From positions 1-50,851 of the forward strand of contig JAKSBK010000307.1 in assembly GCA_022361155.1 (NCBI GenBank): a stretch of DNA of 50,851 nucleotides. Direction: 5' to 3'. The position numbers were made by a program, and so were the translations under genes. Origin of the DNA: Pseudomonadota bacterium (GTDB lineage: Bacteria; Myxococcota_A; Polyangia; Polyangiales; JAKSBK01). This document shows positions 43,158-50,851 of the stretch, piece after piece. The notes beneath the pieces were generated by a model that did not search any database, was not told the DNA's origin, and was given only the letters and a program-made list of their open reading frames with translations. Each line of letters starts with the position of its first letter. The first letter of the stretch is position 1.

Positions 43158-43589
43158 TTACGGCTGCTGGACAGTGGGGCCTTTCGCCTTGCGCTGGATG
43201 TCCAGGGCGAAGCTCGCCACACCGTTGCTCTTGACGACGTCGATGGCCGACATGACGTGCTGGTAGGCAACGCGTTTGTCAGCGGCGATCACCGCCTGCA
43301 GCTTGGGGTCGGCGGCCTTGAGGCGCCGTACCTCGTCCGCCAGCGTGCGCCCATCTACCTGGCGACCGTCGATGAGCAGCTGCCCGTCGGCCTCGATCAC
43401 GATGTTGAGGGTCGACGCGACGGCGCTGCCGGCGCTCGCCGCCTTGGGTAGCTCGACCACGATCGAGGCACGCACAATCTGCACGGCAGTGACCATCAAT
43501 ACCACGAGCAGTACCAGCACAACGTCCACGAAGGGCGTCACGTTGATGTCGGCCATGAAGCGGCCTCGGGAACCCAGGGGGCCGGCCAT
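43158..43589 (-). CDS. exbD: ExbD-type proton-channel subunit
   Basis: A 143-residue protein with one N-terminal membrane helix containing the proton-carrying Asp (NVTPFVDVVLVLLVVLMVTA) and a periplasmic domain (LNIVIEADGQLLIDGRQV, AVIAADKRVAYQHVMSAID). With ExbB it turns the proton gradient into motion of TonB. It starts one base after the exbB stop, which implies translational coupling. Confidence 0.92.
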   Translation of the reverse strand: MAGPLGSRGRFMADINVTPFVDVVLVLLVVLMVTAVQIVRASIVVELPKAASAGSAVASTLNIVIEADGQLLIDGRQVDGRTLADEVRRLKAADPKLQAVIAADKRVAYQHVMSAIDVVKSNGVASFALDIQRKAKGPTVQQP

Positions 43590-43590
43590 G

Positions 43591-44265
43591 TCAGCGCTCC
43601 ACGGACAGGGATTGCCGCCCGTTTGCGTGTTCCGCCTTGAGGTGAGAAAGCAGGGTGCGGGCCAGCAGCTGGCTCGAGGCCAGGCGTGACTGAACCTGTC
43701 CCCCGAACCAGTTGTAGGCGATCACGGCGGGAATGGCGACGAACAACCCCACTCCCGTAGCCACCAGCGCTTCCGAGATGGCCCCCATGAGCCCGGGGCC
43801 GGCCGAGGTGAGGTCGTACTGAAGCTGGGAGAAGGCCTGGATGATGCCCAGGACCGTCCCGAAGAGCCCGATGAAGGGCGCGTTGCTGCCGACGGTGGCC
43901 AGAAACCCGAGCCGCGCCTGGTAGCGTTCCGTTTCCGTGGCGGTGGCACCCTCCACGAGGTCCTGGACCGAATCGGCTCCCATGTGGTGCTCGCGCAGGC
44001 CGAACAGCACGGTGTTGGTTTCCAGGCTGTCGTAGCCCTGAAGAAAGCGCGACGCCGCCGCCATATCGCCCTGCGACAGCAGCTGGCTGAGCCGAGCACG
44101 CAGCGCGTCGGCATCCACCGCATGACTACGGTAGAACCAAGCCCGCTCCAGCATGACGGCTACGGAGAGAAGCGAGAGGGCAAACAGCAGCCAAAGCACC
44201 CATTCCGCTTCGAATATCGGCAGCTCCATCAGCCTGCCGACAAGTCCTGTATCGCTCGAGGTCAT
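43591..44265 (-). CDS. exbB: ExbB/TolQ-type proton-channel subunit
   Basis: A 224-residue inner-membrane protein with three membrane segments: one near the N-terminus (WVLWLLFALSLLSVAVML) and two in the C-terminal half (APFIGLFGTVLGIIQAF and ALVATGVGLFVAIPAVIAYN), which carry the conserved channel residues. The cytoplasmic loop between them is acidic and helical. It is the first gene of the TonB locus, and its regulatory region is the 477-base gap to its right, shared with the divergent argA. Confidence 0.92.
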   Translation of the reverse strand: MTSSDTGLVGRLMELPIFEAEWVLWLLFALSLLSVAVMLERAWFYRSHAVDADALRARLSQLLSQGDMAAASRFLQGYDSLETNTVLFGLREHHMGADSVQDLVEGATATETERYQARLGFLATVGSNAPFIGLFGTVLGIIQAFSQLQYDLTSAGPGLMGAISEALVATGVGLFVAIPAVIAYNWFGGQVQSRLASSQLLARTLLSHLKAEHANGRQSLSVER

Positions 44266-44742
44266 GGATCACGCTCCTCCTTTTTTCCCTTTCCTTACTG
44301 GTTCTTCCCGGTTGGGTCGCCTGCGTGCAAGTGAGCGGCCTGTACATCGAGGATACGATTTATCTGGGGAGGGCGCAGTTTAGGGGCATTGGGTTCATAT
44401 TCGATGCCCGAAATCATTTGCGATACCATGTGCCCGGTATTCCTGCTCGTCGTGCCATGCCAGCTACGCCCGGTCCTCTGCGGTCCGCACGGGTTATCGC
44501 TACCGTCGTTCGAGTTGACGCGCCGTGCCGGGGAGGCCACAGAGTCGCGTCCGGGGCTGTGCGGCCCTGTGTCGAGTGGGCATCGGAGAGCGTTACGTGA
44601 ACGACCTGGCCAAGCACTTCCTTCCGGCTGTTCGGGATCCCGTCTTTGGCTCTGCCCCGACCGCTCCCGGAGCCTCCGGGCTCGTGGAACGGGAAGGGGA
44701 CCGCCGGTCGCGCGTAACTTTGCTCAATGCGGAGCACATGGG
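44266..44742. other. Divergent intergenic region between exbB and the arginine operon, with a decayed repeat copy
   Basis: No gene can be supported in this 477-base stretch. On the minus strand, about 44410-44480 resembles the middle of the 4307/38220 element (for example CCGGGCG, GCTGGCA and ACGACGAG in the same order), so it is probably an old, degenerate copy. The remaining 260 bases before the argA start show a short open frame (from 44525) without family resemblance. Promoters for both divergent genes must lie here but are not evident by eye. Confidence 0.5.
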
Positions 44743-46080
44743 GTGAACGCGGAGGCGCGGACCCGGCACGTCATCGCGCGCCTGCTCACGAACCTGGGCA
44801 GCCGCAAGGAGGTCGAACAGTATCTGAAGACCTACGCCGGCGCGGAGGCACAGAAGTTCGCGGTCATCAAGGTGGGAGGGCGGATCCTGGATGAGCAACT
44901 GGATGCCCTGACCTCTTCCTTGAGCTTCCTGTACGAGGTTGGGCTGTATCCGGTCGTCGTGCACGGGGCCGGAGCACAGCTCAATCGAGCGCTGGAGGAG
45001 GCGGGCATCGCCAGCGAGCGGATCGACGGGCTGCGCGTCACGACTCCTGAAGTCCTCGATGTGGCGCGGCGGGTATTCCAGCTCGAAAACAACCGTATCG
45101 TCATGGCGCTCGAACGCATGGGCACTCGCGCGCGTCCGCTTACGTCCGGGGTCTTTCAAGCGCGCACCTCTCCCGATCGGCGCCTCGGGCTGGTCGGCGA
45201 GGTCCAGGGCGTGGCGCTCGCGCCGCTGAAATGGTGTATCGAGGCCGGTCAGCTGCCCATCATCGCTCCGCTCGGTGAGTCGGCACAGGGGCAGATCCTC
45301 AACCTCAATGCCGATGTAGCGGCGCGGGAGCTGGCTTGGGCGCTCGAGCCACACAAGATCGTGTTTCTTACGGACACGGGCGGGTTGTTGGATGATAAGA
45401 AACGCATCTTGGGCGCCGTCAATTTCGCGGAAGACTACGACGAATTGATGGCTCAGGAGTGGGTGAAGGCGGGCATGCGGCTCAAGCTGCAGCAGATCAA
45501 GGAACTGCTCGACAAGCTGCCGCTCATGTCCTCCGTGTCGATCACTTCCCCACAACACCTCGCTCGCGAGTTGTTCACGCATACCGGGGCGGGCACCCTG
45601 CTGCGGATCGGAGAACGGGTGCGCCGCTTCGACGGTCTCTCGGGGGTCGACTGTGTACGACTGCGCGTTCTGCTCGAAGCGTGCTTCGATGCTGAGCTTG
45701 CTCCGGACTACTTCGAGACCCGGCGTTGCTGCCGCGTCTATCTTGCCGACAGCTACCACGGCTCGGCCATAGTGACTCGGCAGGGCGGAATCCCATACCT
45801 CGACAAGTTCGCTGTGACCGACGAGGCTCAAGGTCGAGGCGTGGGCGGCAGCATCTGGCAGCGCATGCGACGAGACAACACCAAGCTCTTCTGGCGCGCC
45901 CGTGCCGGAAACCCCACCAACGCCTGGTATTTCGCACGCGCCGACGGCATGTACCGCAGTGCCGAATGGGTGATTTTTTGGTACGGGCTCGAGGGTTTTG
46001 ACGAGATGAAACGTTGCGCCCAACAGGCATTGGCTGTGCCGCCCACGATCCGGCGAGGCAGCCGAGGGGGACGAGCGTGA
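44743..46080 (+). CDS. argA: Bifunctional N-acetylglutamate synthase / N-acetylglutamate kinase
   Basis: Catalyses the first two steps of arginine biosynthesis. The 445-residue protein has an amino-acid-kinase domain (about 1-290: FAVIKVGGRILDEQ, YPVVVHGAGAQLN, PIIAPLGESAQGQILNLNAD, IVFLTDTGGLLDD) and a GNAT acetyltransferase domain (about 300-430: YLDKFAVTDEAQGRGVGG, IWQRMRRDNTKLFWRA), the arrangement known from Xanthomonas-type bifunctional enzymes. GTG 44743 gives the usual N-terminus; the frame runs further upstream without resemblance. It is coupled to argC by a GTGA overlap. Feedback by arginine is expected for the family but is not shown by the sequence. Confidence 0.9.
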   Translation: MNAEARTRHVIARLLTNLGSRKEVEQYLKTYAGAEAQKFAVIKVGGRILDEQLDALTSSLSFLYEVGLYPVVVHGAGAQLNRALEEAGIASERIDGLRVTTPEVLDVARRVFQLENNRIVMALERMGTRARPLTSGVFQARTSPDRRLGLVGEVQGVALAPLKWCIEAGQLPIIAPLGESAQGQILNLNADVAARELAWALEPHKIVFLTDTGGLLDDKKRILGAVNFAEDYDELMAQEWVKAGMRLKLQQIKELLDKLPLMSSVSITSPQHLARELFTHTGAGTLLRIGERVRRFDGLSGVDCVRLRVLLEACFDAELAPDYFETRRCCRVYLADSYHGSAIVTRQGGIPYLDKFAVTDEAQGRGVGGSIWQRMRRDNTKLFWRARAGNPTNAWYFARADGMYRSAEWVIFWYGLEGFDEMKRCAQQALAVPPTIRRGSRGGRA

Positions 46081-47045
46081 AGCGCGTCGGCTTGGTCGGT
46101 GGACGGGGCTACGTCGGTCGGGAGCTGCTTGGATTGCTGCGCGCGCACCCGTCGTTGCGGTTGGCCTACGCCTCATCACGGGAGCTTGAGGGGCGTCCTG
46201 TCTTCGATACCGAGCCAGCACTGTGCTTCGAGGCGCTTTCACCCTCTGACGTCCAAAGCCGCGATGTCGATGCCGTGGTCTTGGCACTACCCAACGGCCG
46301 AAGCGCTGACTGGATCGCAGCGCTCGAGAGCCGGGACTCCGGCTGCGTTATTGTCGATCTGTCGAGCGACCAGCGTTTCGCAGCAGGGAGGCACGCGGGG
46401 TTCGTCTACGGGCTGCCCGAGCGCTGCCGGGACAAGCTGCGTGGAGCTTGGCGCATCGCCAACCCGGGCTGCTACGCTACGGGGATCCAGCTCGCCGCCG
46501 ATCCGTTCTTGGAGGTGCTTGATGGACCCTTGCAGGTGTTTGGTGTTTCCGGCTTTAGCGGCGCTGGCACCAGCCCCTCGCCAAGGAACGATCCCGAGCT
46601 GCTGCGTGACAACCTTCTCGCCTACCATCTGGTGGGGCATACGCACGAGCGAGAGGCAGCCGAGCAGCTTGGCCACGAGGTACACTTCACGCCCCACGTT
46701 GCTTCGTGGTTTCGCGGCATCCACCTGACGCTGGCCTTTCGCTTGAAGCGGCCCATGGCGCTCGAGGTCCTGAGACAGCGGCTCGAGCGACGCTACGAGA
46801 ACGAACCTCTCGTGCGCGTCCAGCAGCAAGTGCCTCGCGTGCGGGAGATCGTGGGCGAACACCACGTTGCCGTGGGCGGCCTCGCGGCCGATGAGCGCAG
46901 AGCCGTCGTCGTAGCGATCATCGATAATCTGCTCAAGGGCGCTGCAACCCAGGCGTTGCAGAACCTCAACCTGGCCCTTGGATTACCGGAGCACCAGGGC
47001 TTGGCGCTGCCCGGTACCCTGTGCCGGAAGCTTGATCCAGAGTAG
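46077..47045 (+). CDS. argC: N-acetyl-gamma-glutamyl-phosphate reductase
   Basis: NADPH-dependent third step of arginine biosynthesis. The 322-residue protein starts at GTG 46077 within the argA stop, with GAGGGGGA upstream. It shows the Rossmann loop VGGRGYVGRELL, LALPNGRSADW, VDLSSDQRF, the catalytic Cys in RIANPGCYATGIQL and the His region in TPHVASWFRGIHLT. Together with the upstream fusion it makes a compact operon for steps one to three; later arg genes are not nearby. Confidence 0.94.
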   Translation: MKRVGLVGGRGYVGRELLGLLRAHPSLRLAYASSRELEGRPVFDTEPALCFEALSPSDVQSRDVDAVVLALPNGRSADWIAALESRDSGCVIVDLSSDQRFAAGRHAGFVYGLPERCRDKLRGAWRIANPGCYATGIQLAADPFLEVLDGPLQVFGVSGFSGAGTSPSPRNDPELLRDNLLAYHLVGHTHEREAAEQLGHEVHFTPHVASWFRGIHLTLAFRLKRPMALEVLRQRLERRYENEPLVRVQQQVPRVREIVGEHHVAVGGLAADERRAVVVAIIDNLLKGAATQALQNLNLALGLPEHQGLALPGTLCRKLDPE

Positions 47046-47135
47046 GGCTTGACGATACCGGTGCTCCAGAGTTACGCATCGGTTTTGCGGGTCGCTGGCA
47101 TGGAGTCCGTGCGACGGAAAAGCGAGGAGGCTTCC

Positions 47136-48533
47136 ATGAAGGTGCCGGTAGCGTGCCAGACGCACGCTTCGAGGCTTGCCACGCGCTCGAGCTCGGTTGC
47201 GTGGTCGAGTCTGGTAATGGCGTTGTGGCTAGCGCAGGTGGGCGACGCACGTGCCAAGGATCCCGAGCTTTCGTTCGAGCGCTACCGGCTCGACAACGGG
47301 CTCGAGGTCATCCTGCACCGGGACAACAGCGTGCCGATCGTCGCGGTCGACGTGTGGTACCATGTTGGCTCGGGCGATGAAGTGGCAGGCAAGAGCGGCT
47401 TTGCTCACCTCTTCGAGCACATGTTGTTCCAGGGTTCGCAGCACGTGGGGGAGGATCGCCATTTCGAGGTGCTCAAGACCGTAGGGGCGAGCGGCGTCAA
47501 CGGCAGCACCAACACCGACCGCACGAACTACTTCGAGGTCGTGCCGTCGCACCAGCTCGAGACGGCTCTTTGGCTCGAGAGCGATCGCATGGGCTACCTG
47601 CTTCCCATACTCAACCGCAAGAGCCTCGACAACCAGATCGATGTGGTGCGCAACGAGAAACGACAGCGCATCGACAACGTGCCCTACGGGTCGAGCTACA
47701 TGGAGCTCTACGCCGCGCTCTATCCAGAAGGCCACCCGTACCACCATTCGGTGATCGGCAAGCACGAGGATCTCGCGAGCGCGACCGTGGCCGATGTGGT
47801 GGGTTTCTACGAGACGTGGTACGCGCCGGCCAACGCGACGCTGGTAATCGCGGGGGACTTCGAGACCACCGCCGTCAGGCTCGCAGTCCAGAAGTGGTTT
47901 GGCAGCTTTCCTCTAACCTCCAAGCCCGCCCATCGCAGCGCGGCGGTCCCAGAGGTAACGCGGACGCGCAAGCAGGTCCCCGACGCGTTCGCCAAGCTGC
48001 GCCAGATCACGTACGCCTGGCACACCCCCGCGGCCTACCGGGAGGGCGATGCCGAATTCGACATACTGGCCGACGTGCTGGCGAGTCGCACCGGACGGCT
48101 TGAGAAGATCCTGGTGCAAGACAGGCAGTTGGCCCAGCGGGTCAGCGCCCGTCAGACCTCGCAACAGCTAGGGTCGTACTTTCAGGTTTCCGCTCTGGTC
48201 AAATCCGGCGCCGATCTCGGTCTCGTCGAGCGCATCATGAAAGAAGAAATCGGCAAGGTAGTCGCCCAACCGGTCAGCCAGCGCGAGTTCGACCGCGCGG
48301 TGGTGGGCTACGAAGCGCGTTTCGTATGGCGGCTCGAATCGCTTATCGCCCGGGCCGAGACGCTTCACGGCTACAACCACTACCTCGGCGATCCCGGGTC
48401 GATCACGCGAGACCTCGACCGCTTCCGCAAGTCTTCGCCGTCGAAGGTCCAATCGTTTGCCGCCAAGCATCTGACCAAGGACAAACGGATCGAGATCCTC
48501 ACGCTGCCCACCGCCGCTGCAAGCACGAGCTAA
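47136..48533 (+). CDS. M16 family zinc peptidase, catalytic subunit
   Basis: A 465-residue peptidase. ATG 47136 has GAGGAGG about 8 bases upstream and opens a signal peptide (SSLVMALWLAQVGDARA). The zinc site is the inverted HLFEH near residue 91, with the third ligand Glu in VVRNEKRQR; NGLEVILHRDNSVPIV and the YGSSYMELYAALYPEGHPYHH region complete the active half. It likely acts in the periplasm on peptides or unfolded proteins, with the next gene as its partner. The TAA stop directly abuts the repeat arm at 48534. Confidence 0.9.
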   Translation: MKVPVACQTHASRLATRSSSVAWSSLVMALWLAQVGDARAKDPELSFERYRLDNGLEVILHRDNSVPIVAVDVWYHVGSGDEVAGKSGFAHLFEHMLFQGSQHVGEDRHFEVLKTVGASGVNGSTNTDRTNYFEVVPSHQLETALWLESDRMGYLLPILNRKSLDNQIDVVRNEKRQRIDNVPYGSSYMELYAALYPEGHPYHHSVIGKHEDLASATVADVVGFYETWYAPANATLVIAGDFETTAVRLAVQKWFGSFPLTSKPAHRSAAVPEVTRTRKQVPDAFAKLRQITYAWHTPAAYREGDAEFDILADVLASRTGRLEKILVQDRQLAQRVSARQTSQQLGSYFQVSALVKSGADLGLVERIMKEEIGKVVAQPVSQREFDRAVVGYEARFVWRLESLIARAETLHGYNHYLGDPGSITRDLDRFRKSSPSKVQSFAAKHLTKDKRIEILTLPTAAASTS

Positions 48534-48560
48534 GGGCCCGCGGAAGAACAACTCATCCAT
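48534..48560 (+). repeat. Single arm of the dispersed inverted-repeat family
   Basis: GGGCCCGCGGAAGAACAACT followed by CATCCAT matches the arms at 1, 4307 and 4435. It directly follows the M16 stop codon, as the 4307 arm follows the kinase stop. An 11-base tandem TTACTTTGTGG repeat comes next (48561-48582). Confidence 0.75.
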
Positions 48561-48597
48561 TTACTTTGTGGTTACTTTGTGGCGGAGCCTAACCATC

Positions 48598-50304
48598 ATG
48601 AAAGCCAGCACCAGCAACCCATCGGCGGTCTCCGCCGCTTTCAGCCCATCGGTGCGGGCGGCCGCTTTCAGCCTATCGGCGCCGGTCCCCGCCGCCTTGT
48701 CCGCCTTGCTGTTGACCCTGGCAGGATGTGCGGGGGCCGCGCCGCCTCCGGCCAGCAGCGCGGCTCGAGCGGGCTCGGCCTCTGCCGTGCAAGCCGCTGC
48801 GGCCCCCACCGTTCCGGCTGCCCCCAAGCAGCAAGCCTTTCCCCAGGAGGCGTTTCGGCGTAGCCAGCCGGCAGCCGCCGTTCCGCGCCCTTTCCAGCTT
48901 CCGGCGGTGCAGAACTTCCAGTTGAAGAACGGCATCGAGGTGTATCTGGTCGAAAAGCACGACCTGCCCATCATATCGGGCAGCCTGTCGTTCGACGCCG
49001 GCGAGATCAACGACCCGAGCAACAAGATAGGACTGGCGAGTGTGTGCATGGACATGATGTCCGAGGGCACGAAGAAGCTCGACCGGATGGCGTTCAACGA
49101 GGCCTTGGCCGACATCGCCTCGGACGTGAGCAGCCACGCGCGCAGCGACACGCAGGAGGTCTCCTTTCGCACCCTCAGCAAACACCTCGATAGAACTTTC
49201 GAGCTGTTCGCAGATACGGTGCGCAATCCCGGGATGCGCAAGGTAGACTTCGACCGCGTCGTCCGGCAGCGGCTCGAGCGTTTGAAGCAGGAGAAGGGCT
49301 CGGCCACCTCGGTGGCGAGACGACTTGCCGATCACGTCCTGTACGGTGCTCGGCACCCCCTGGGTCGCATCGTCACCGACAAGACGCTGAAACGACTGCG
49401 CGTGGGCGACTGCAAGCGCTATCACCGCAGCACCGTCAGACCCAGGGGCGCCACGTTGTTCGTGGTGGGCGATATGACCCAGGGCCAGGTGCGGGCCAAG
49501 TTCGACACGGGGCTCGCAGGCTGGAATGGCAAGCCCAAGGGGCGTGCGAGCGCACGGACCCCGAAGTCGCGGGGCAGCAAGCTCTACTTCGTCAACGTGG
49601 CCGGATCGGCTCAGTCCGCGATTCGGATCATGCACTTCGGCCCCACACGCAACGCCCGCGACTACTTTGCTAACAGCATGATGTCGTCGGTGCTGGGCGG
49701 CGGCTTCAGCGGGCGCGTCAACATGAACCTGCGCGAAGACAAGGGCTACTCGTATGGAGCGTTCGGAACGTTCCAGTACAAGCGCAACCACGGCACGTTC
49801 GTTGCCGGCTCGTCGGTGCGCAGTGACGCGACCTACCAGTCCGTGATCGAGCTCATGGACGAGATCAAGGGCCTTCAGTCAGCCGGCAAGCCCATCACGC
49901 AGGCCGAGCTGACCCGGGAGCAGAACGGCGCCATCCTCGGCTTGCCGGCTCGCTTTGCCACGGCGCCGCAGGCCCTGTGGATGTACCGCGAGCTCGTGTA
50001 CTTCGGCCTGCCGCTCGACTACTGGAACAACTACGTGGGCCATGTGCGCGAGGTGACGTTGGAGCAGGCGGCGGCGTCGGCAAGTGCCCACCTCAGGCCC
50101 GAGGCGGCCTTGGTGCTCGTGGTGGGCGACGCGAAGGCCCCCATGATCCAGCGCAACCAGGACGGCAAGGATGTGCCGCTGCTCGATGCTGCGGGCAAGC
50201 CGGTTACGCTGCTGGCCTCGCTCAAGGAGCTTGCCCGCAGCGTCCCCATCGGTGCCGGCAAGGTCACAACGCTTGATGCGGATGGCAGAATCCTGGCGAA
50301 GTAG
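48598..50304 (+). CDS. M16 family protein lacking the zinc site, probable partner subunit
   Basis: A 568-residue lipoprotein. ATG 48598 (upstream GGCGGAG) gives a signal ending LLLTLAGC, a strong lipobox; an in-frame GTG 30 bases upstream is possible. The family fold is clear (QNFQLKNGIEVYLVEKHDLP, GLASVCMDMMSEGTKKLD, LREDKGYSYGAFGTF), but at the zinc site all three residues of HxxEH are replaced (Ser, Met, Asp), while the Arg and Tyr of the substrate-binding region remain. This is the usual inactive half of an M16 heterodimer, here with the active half upstream. The N-terminal about 100 residues are Ala/Pro-rich. Confidence 0.88.
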   Translation: MKASTSNPSAVSAAFSPSVRAAAFSLSAPVPAALSALLLTLAGCAGAAPPPASSAARAGSASAVQAAAAPTVPAAPKQQAFPQEAFRRSQPAAAVPRPFQLPAVQNFQLKNGIEVYLVEKHDLPIISGSLSFDAGEINDPSNKIGLASVCMDMMSEGTKKLDRMAFNEALADIASDVSSHARSDTQEVSFRTLSKHLDRTFELFADTVRNPGMRKVDFDRVVRQRLERLKQEKGSATSVARRLADHVLYGARHPLGRIVTDKTLKRLRVGDCKRYHRSTVRPRGATLFVVGDMTQGQVRAKFDTGLAGWNGKPKGRASARTPKSRGSKLYFVNVAGSAQSAIRIMHFGPTRNARDYFANSMMSSVLGGGFSGRVNMNLREDKGYSYGAFGTFQYKRNHGTFVAGSSVRSDATYQSVIELMDEIKGLQSAGKPITQAELTREQNGAILGLPARFATAPQALWMYRELVYFGLPLDYWNNYVGHVREVTLEQAAASASAHLRPEAALVLVVGDAKAPMIQRNQDGKDVPLLDAAGKPVTLLASLKELARSVPIGAGKVTTLDADGRILAK

Positions 50305-50320
50305 GCCGGGCGCGCTTGAC

Positions 50321-50357
50321 GTGCGGCGCTGTTGCGCCGCACGCTCGCGTTGCGAGC
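50321..50357. terminator. Two consecutive hairpins between the M16 gene and the toxin gene
   Basis: GTGCGGCGC and GCGCCGCAC form a perfect 9-bp stem with a TGTT loop (50321-50342); GCTCGC and GCGAGC form a second stem with a GTT loop (50343-50357). They lie between two converging genes and could stop transcription from both sides, although T-tracts are lacking. Confidence 0.5.
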
Positions 50358-50381
50358 ACTCGACCTGCAACGAAGTTCAGG

Positions 50382-50642
50382 CTAGCGATAAACGTCTTGC
50401 CGGTGACCGATCTTGAGGACGATGACGAGGACTCGCTCTTCGATGATGTTGTAGATGATTCGGTAGCGGCCGACGCGAATGCGCAGCACGTCATCGTAGC
50501 CCGAGAGCTTCCGGCTGCCCTGTGGTCGCGGGTCTGACTCGAGTTGTTTGAGCGCTGCAGCGATGCGCCGCAGGTCATCGCGGGGTAGCTTACGAAGCGC
50601 CTTTTCGGCCGAGCGCGAGAGCTCGACGCTATAGCAGCCCAT
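50382..50642 (-). CDS. RelE/ParE-family toxin
   Basis: An 86-residue basic protein of the type II toxin superfamily. It shows AEKALRKLPRDDLRRI, a central KLSGYDDVLRIRVGRYRIIY and the C-terminal VLVIVLKIGHRQDVYR, where RelE-type members place the residues for ribosome-dependent mRNA cleavage. ATG 50642 lies 14 bases inside the upstream antitoxin gene, so the pair is translationally coupled. Whether it cuts mRNA (RelE) or poisons gyrase (ParE) cannot be told from the sequence; the YRIIY...GHRQDVYR end favours RelE. Confidence 0.85.
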   Translation of the reverse strand: MGCYSVELSRSAEKALRKLPRDDLRRIAAALKQLESDPRPQGSRKLSGYDDVLRIRVGRYRIIYNIIEERVLVIVLKIGHRQDVYR

Positions 50643-50851
50643 CCAGCTTGAGCTCGCGCAGGATATCTTCGAGTGGTCGGGTGGTCTCGGCTCGCAGCGC
50701 CTTGAGATCCTCGATATCTTCCAACTCTTCGAGTCGGTCGAGCAGTGCGTCTTCGACAAAACGGCCGAGTTTCACGCCGTGGCCCTCGCAATAGCGATCG
50801 ACAGCGCGTTTCACGCGCCTGTCAACGCGTGTGGCGAGCTGAACCTGTCTA
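50629..50851 (-). CDS. Antitoxin, ribbon-helix-helix type, 5' end cut by the window
   Basis: The frame stays open to the window end; the visible part gives at least 73 residues, starting RQVQLATRVDRRVKRAVDRY. The N-terminal VQLATRVDRRV strand followed by two helices (RAVDRYCEGHG, LGRFVEDALLDRLEEL) is a CopG-type DNA-binding fold. The C-terminal part (EDIEDLKALRAET, LEDILRELKLDGLL) is acidic and probably wraps the toxin. A GTG at 50814 could start a shorter form but would lose the DNA-binding strand, so the true start probably lies outside the window. It overlaps the toxin gene by 14 bases. Confidence 0.8.
   Translation of the reverse strand, partial: RQVQLATRVDRRVKRAVDRYCEGHGVKLGRFVEDALLDRLEELEDIEDLKALRAETTRPLEDILRELKLDGLL

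Noticed and set aside
44389-44742. Upstream extension of the argA frame
   Set aside because: It would run through a degenerate repeat copy and lacks family resemblance; the GTG at 44743 gives the expected protein length.
1-50851. tRNA, rRNA, CRISPR arrays and intact insertion sequences
   Set aside because: No cloverleaf-like sequence, conserved rRNA segment, spaced direct-repeat array or transposase was found by reading the window; a covariance search could still reveal small RNAs.

Overview
This GC-rich window reads as a chromosomal segment of a Gram-negative deltaproteobacterium-like bacterium, most likely a member of the Myxococcota. This is inferred from gene content, not from an rRNA. 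The evidence is a membrane Ser/Thr kinase with an AgmX/PglI-type tail, about ten predicted lipoproteins, a von Willebrand A lipoprotein, a dedicated TonB system, a fused isobutyryl-CoA mutase, and frequent GTG/TTG starts with 4-base stop/start overlaps. I see no rRNA, tRNA, CRISPR array, prophage or intact insertion sequence.

Layout. 1-4306: NAD(P)HX repair enzyme (nnr) and the Ser/Thr kinase. 4307-8876: a repeat element, then a tight run of three exported proteins (one with a canonical heme motif, one cytochrome-like), an outer-membrane barrel that also carries CXXCH, and lgt. 8982-9839: folD. 10047-13134: a three-gene lipoprotein operon led by a copper type II monooxygenase-like protein with all expected copper ligands. 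13212-18523: a D-aminopeptidase, then parC-parE. 18608-25223: vWA lipoprotein, icmF and, divergently, rlmN. 25223-31990: exported proteins (CBM9-like, OmpA-like, FG-GAP/ASPIC, HELGH peptidase) and a relic antitoxin. 31995-35729: a minus-strand group reading response regulator, MlaC-like, DUF507, YicC, gmk, peptidase. 35841-38209: trmB and an amidase. 38343-44265: exbB-exbD-tonB-lipoprotein-TonB receptor. 44743-47045: bifunctional NAGS/NAGK and argC. 47136-50304: an active/inactive pair of M16 peptidases. 50382-50851: a RelE-type toxin and its partner antitoxin, cut by the window end.

How the parts fit. Much of the window serves the cell envelope. Lgt would modify the many lipoproteins around it. 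Two exported clusters (4649-7939 and 10047-13134) look like redox or metal-dependent envelope systems whose substrates are unknown. The TonB locus looks like a complete self-contained uptake system. Housekeeping genes (folD, parCE, gmk, trmB, argAB/argC, rlmN, nnr) are interspersed.

Most notable for follow-up: (i) a dispersed element with about 27-bp inverted arms of the form GGGCCCRCGGAAGAAYAACTC at 1, 4307, 4435, 38220 and 48534, with a body shared between 4307 and 38220; (ii) the heme-motif barrel cluster; (iii) the copper monooxygenase-like lipoprotein with a collagen-like linker and a Cys-rich tail.
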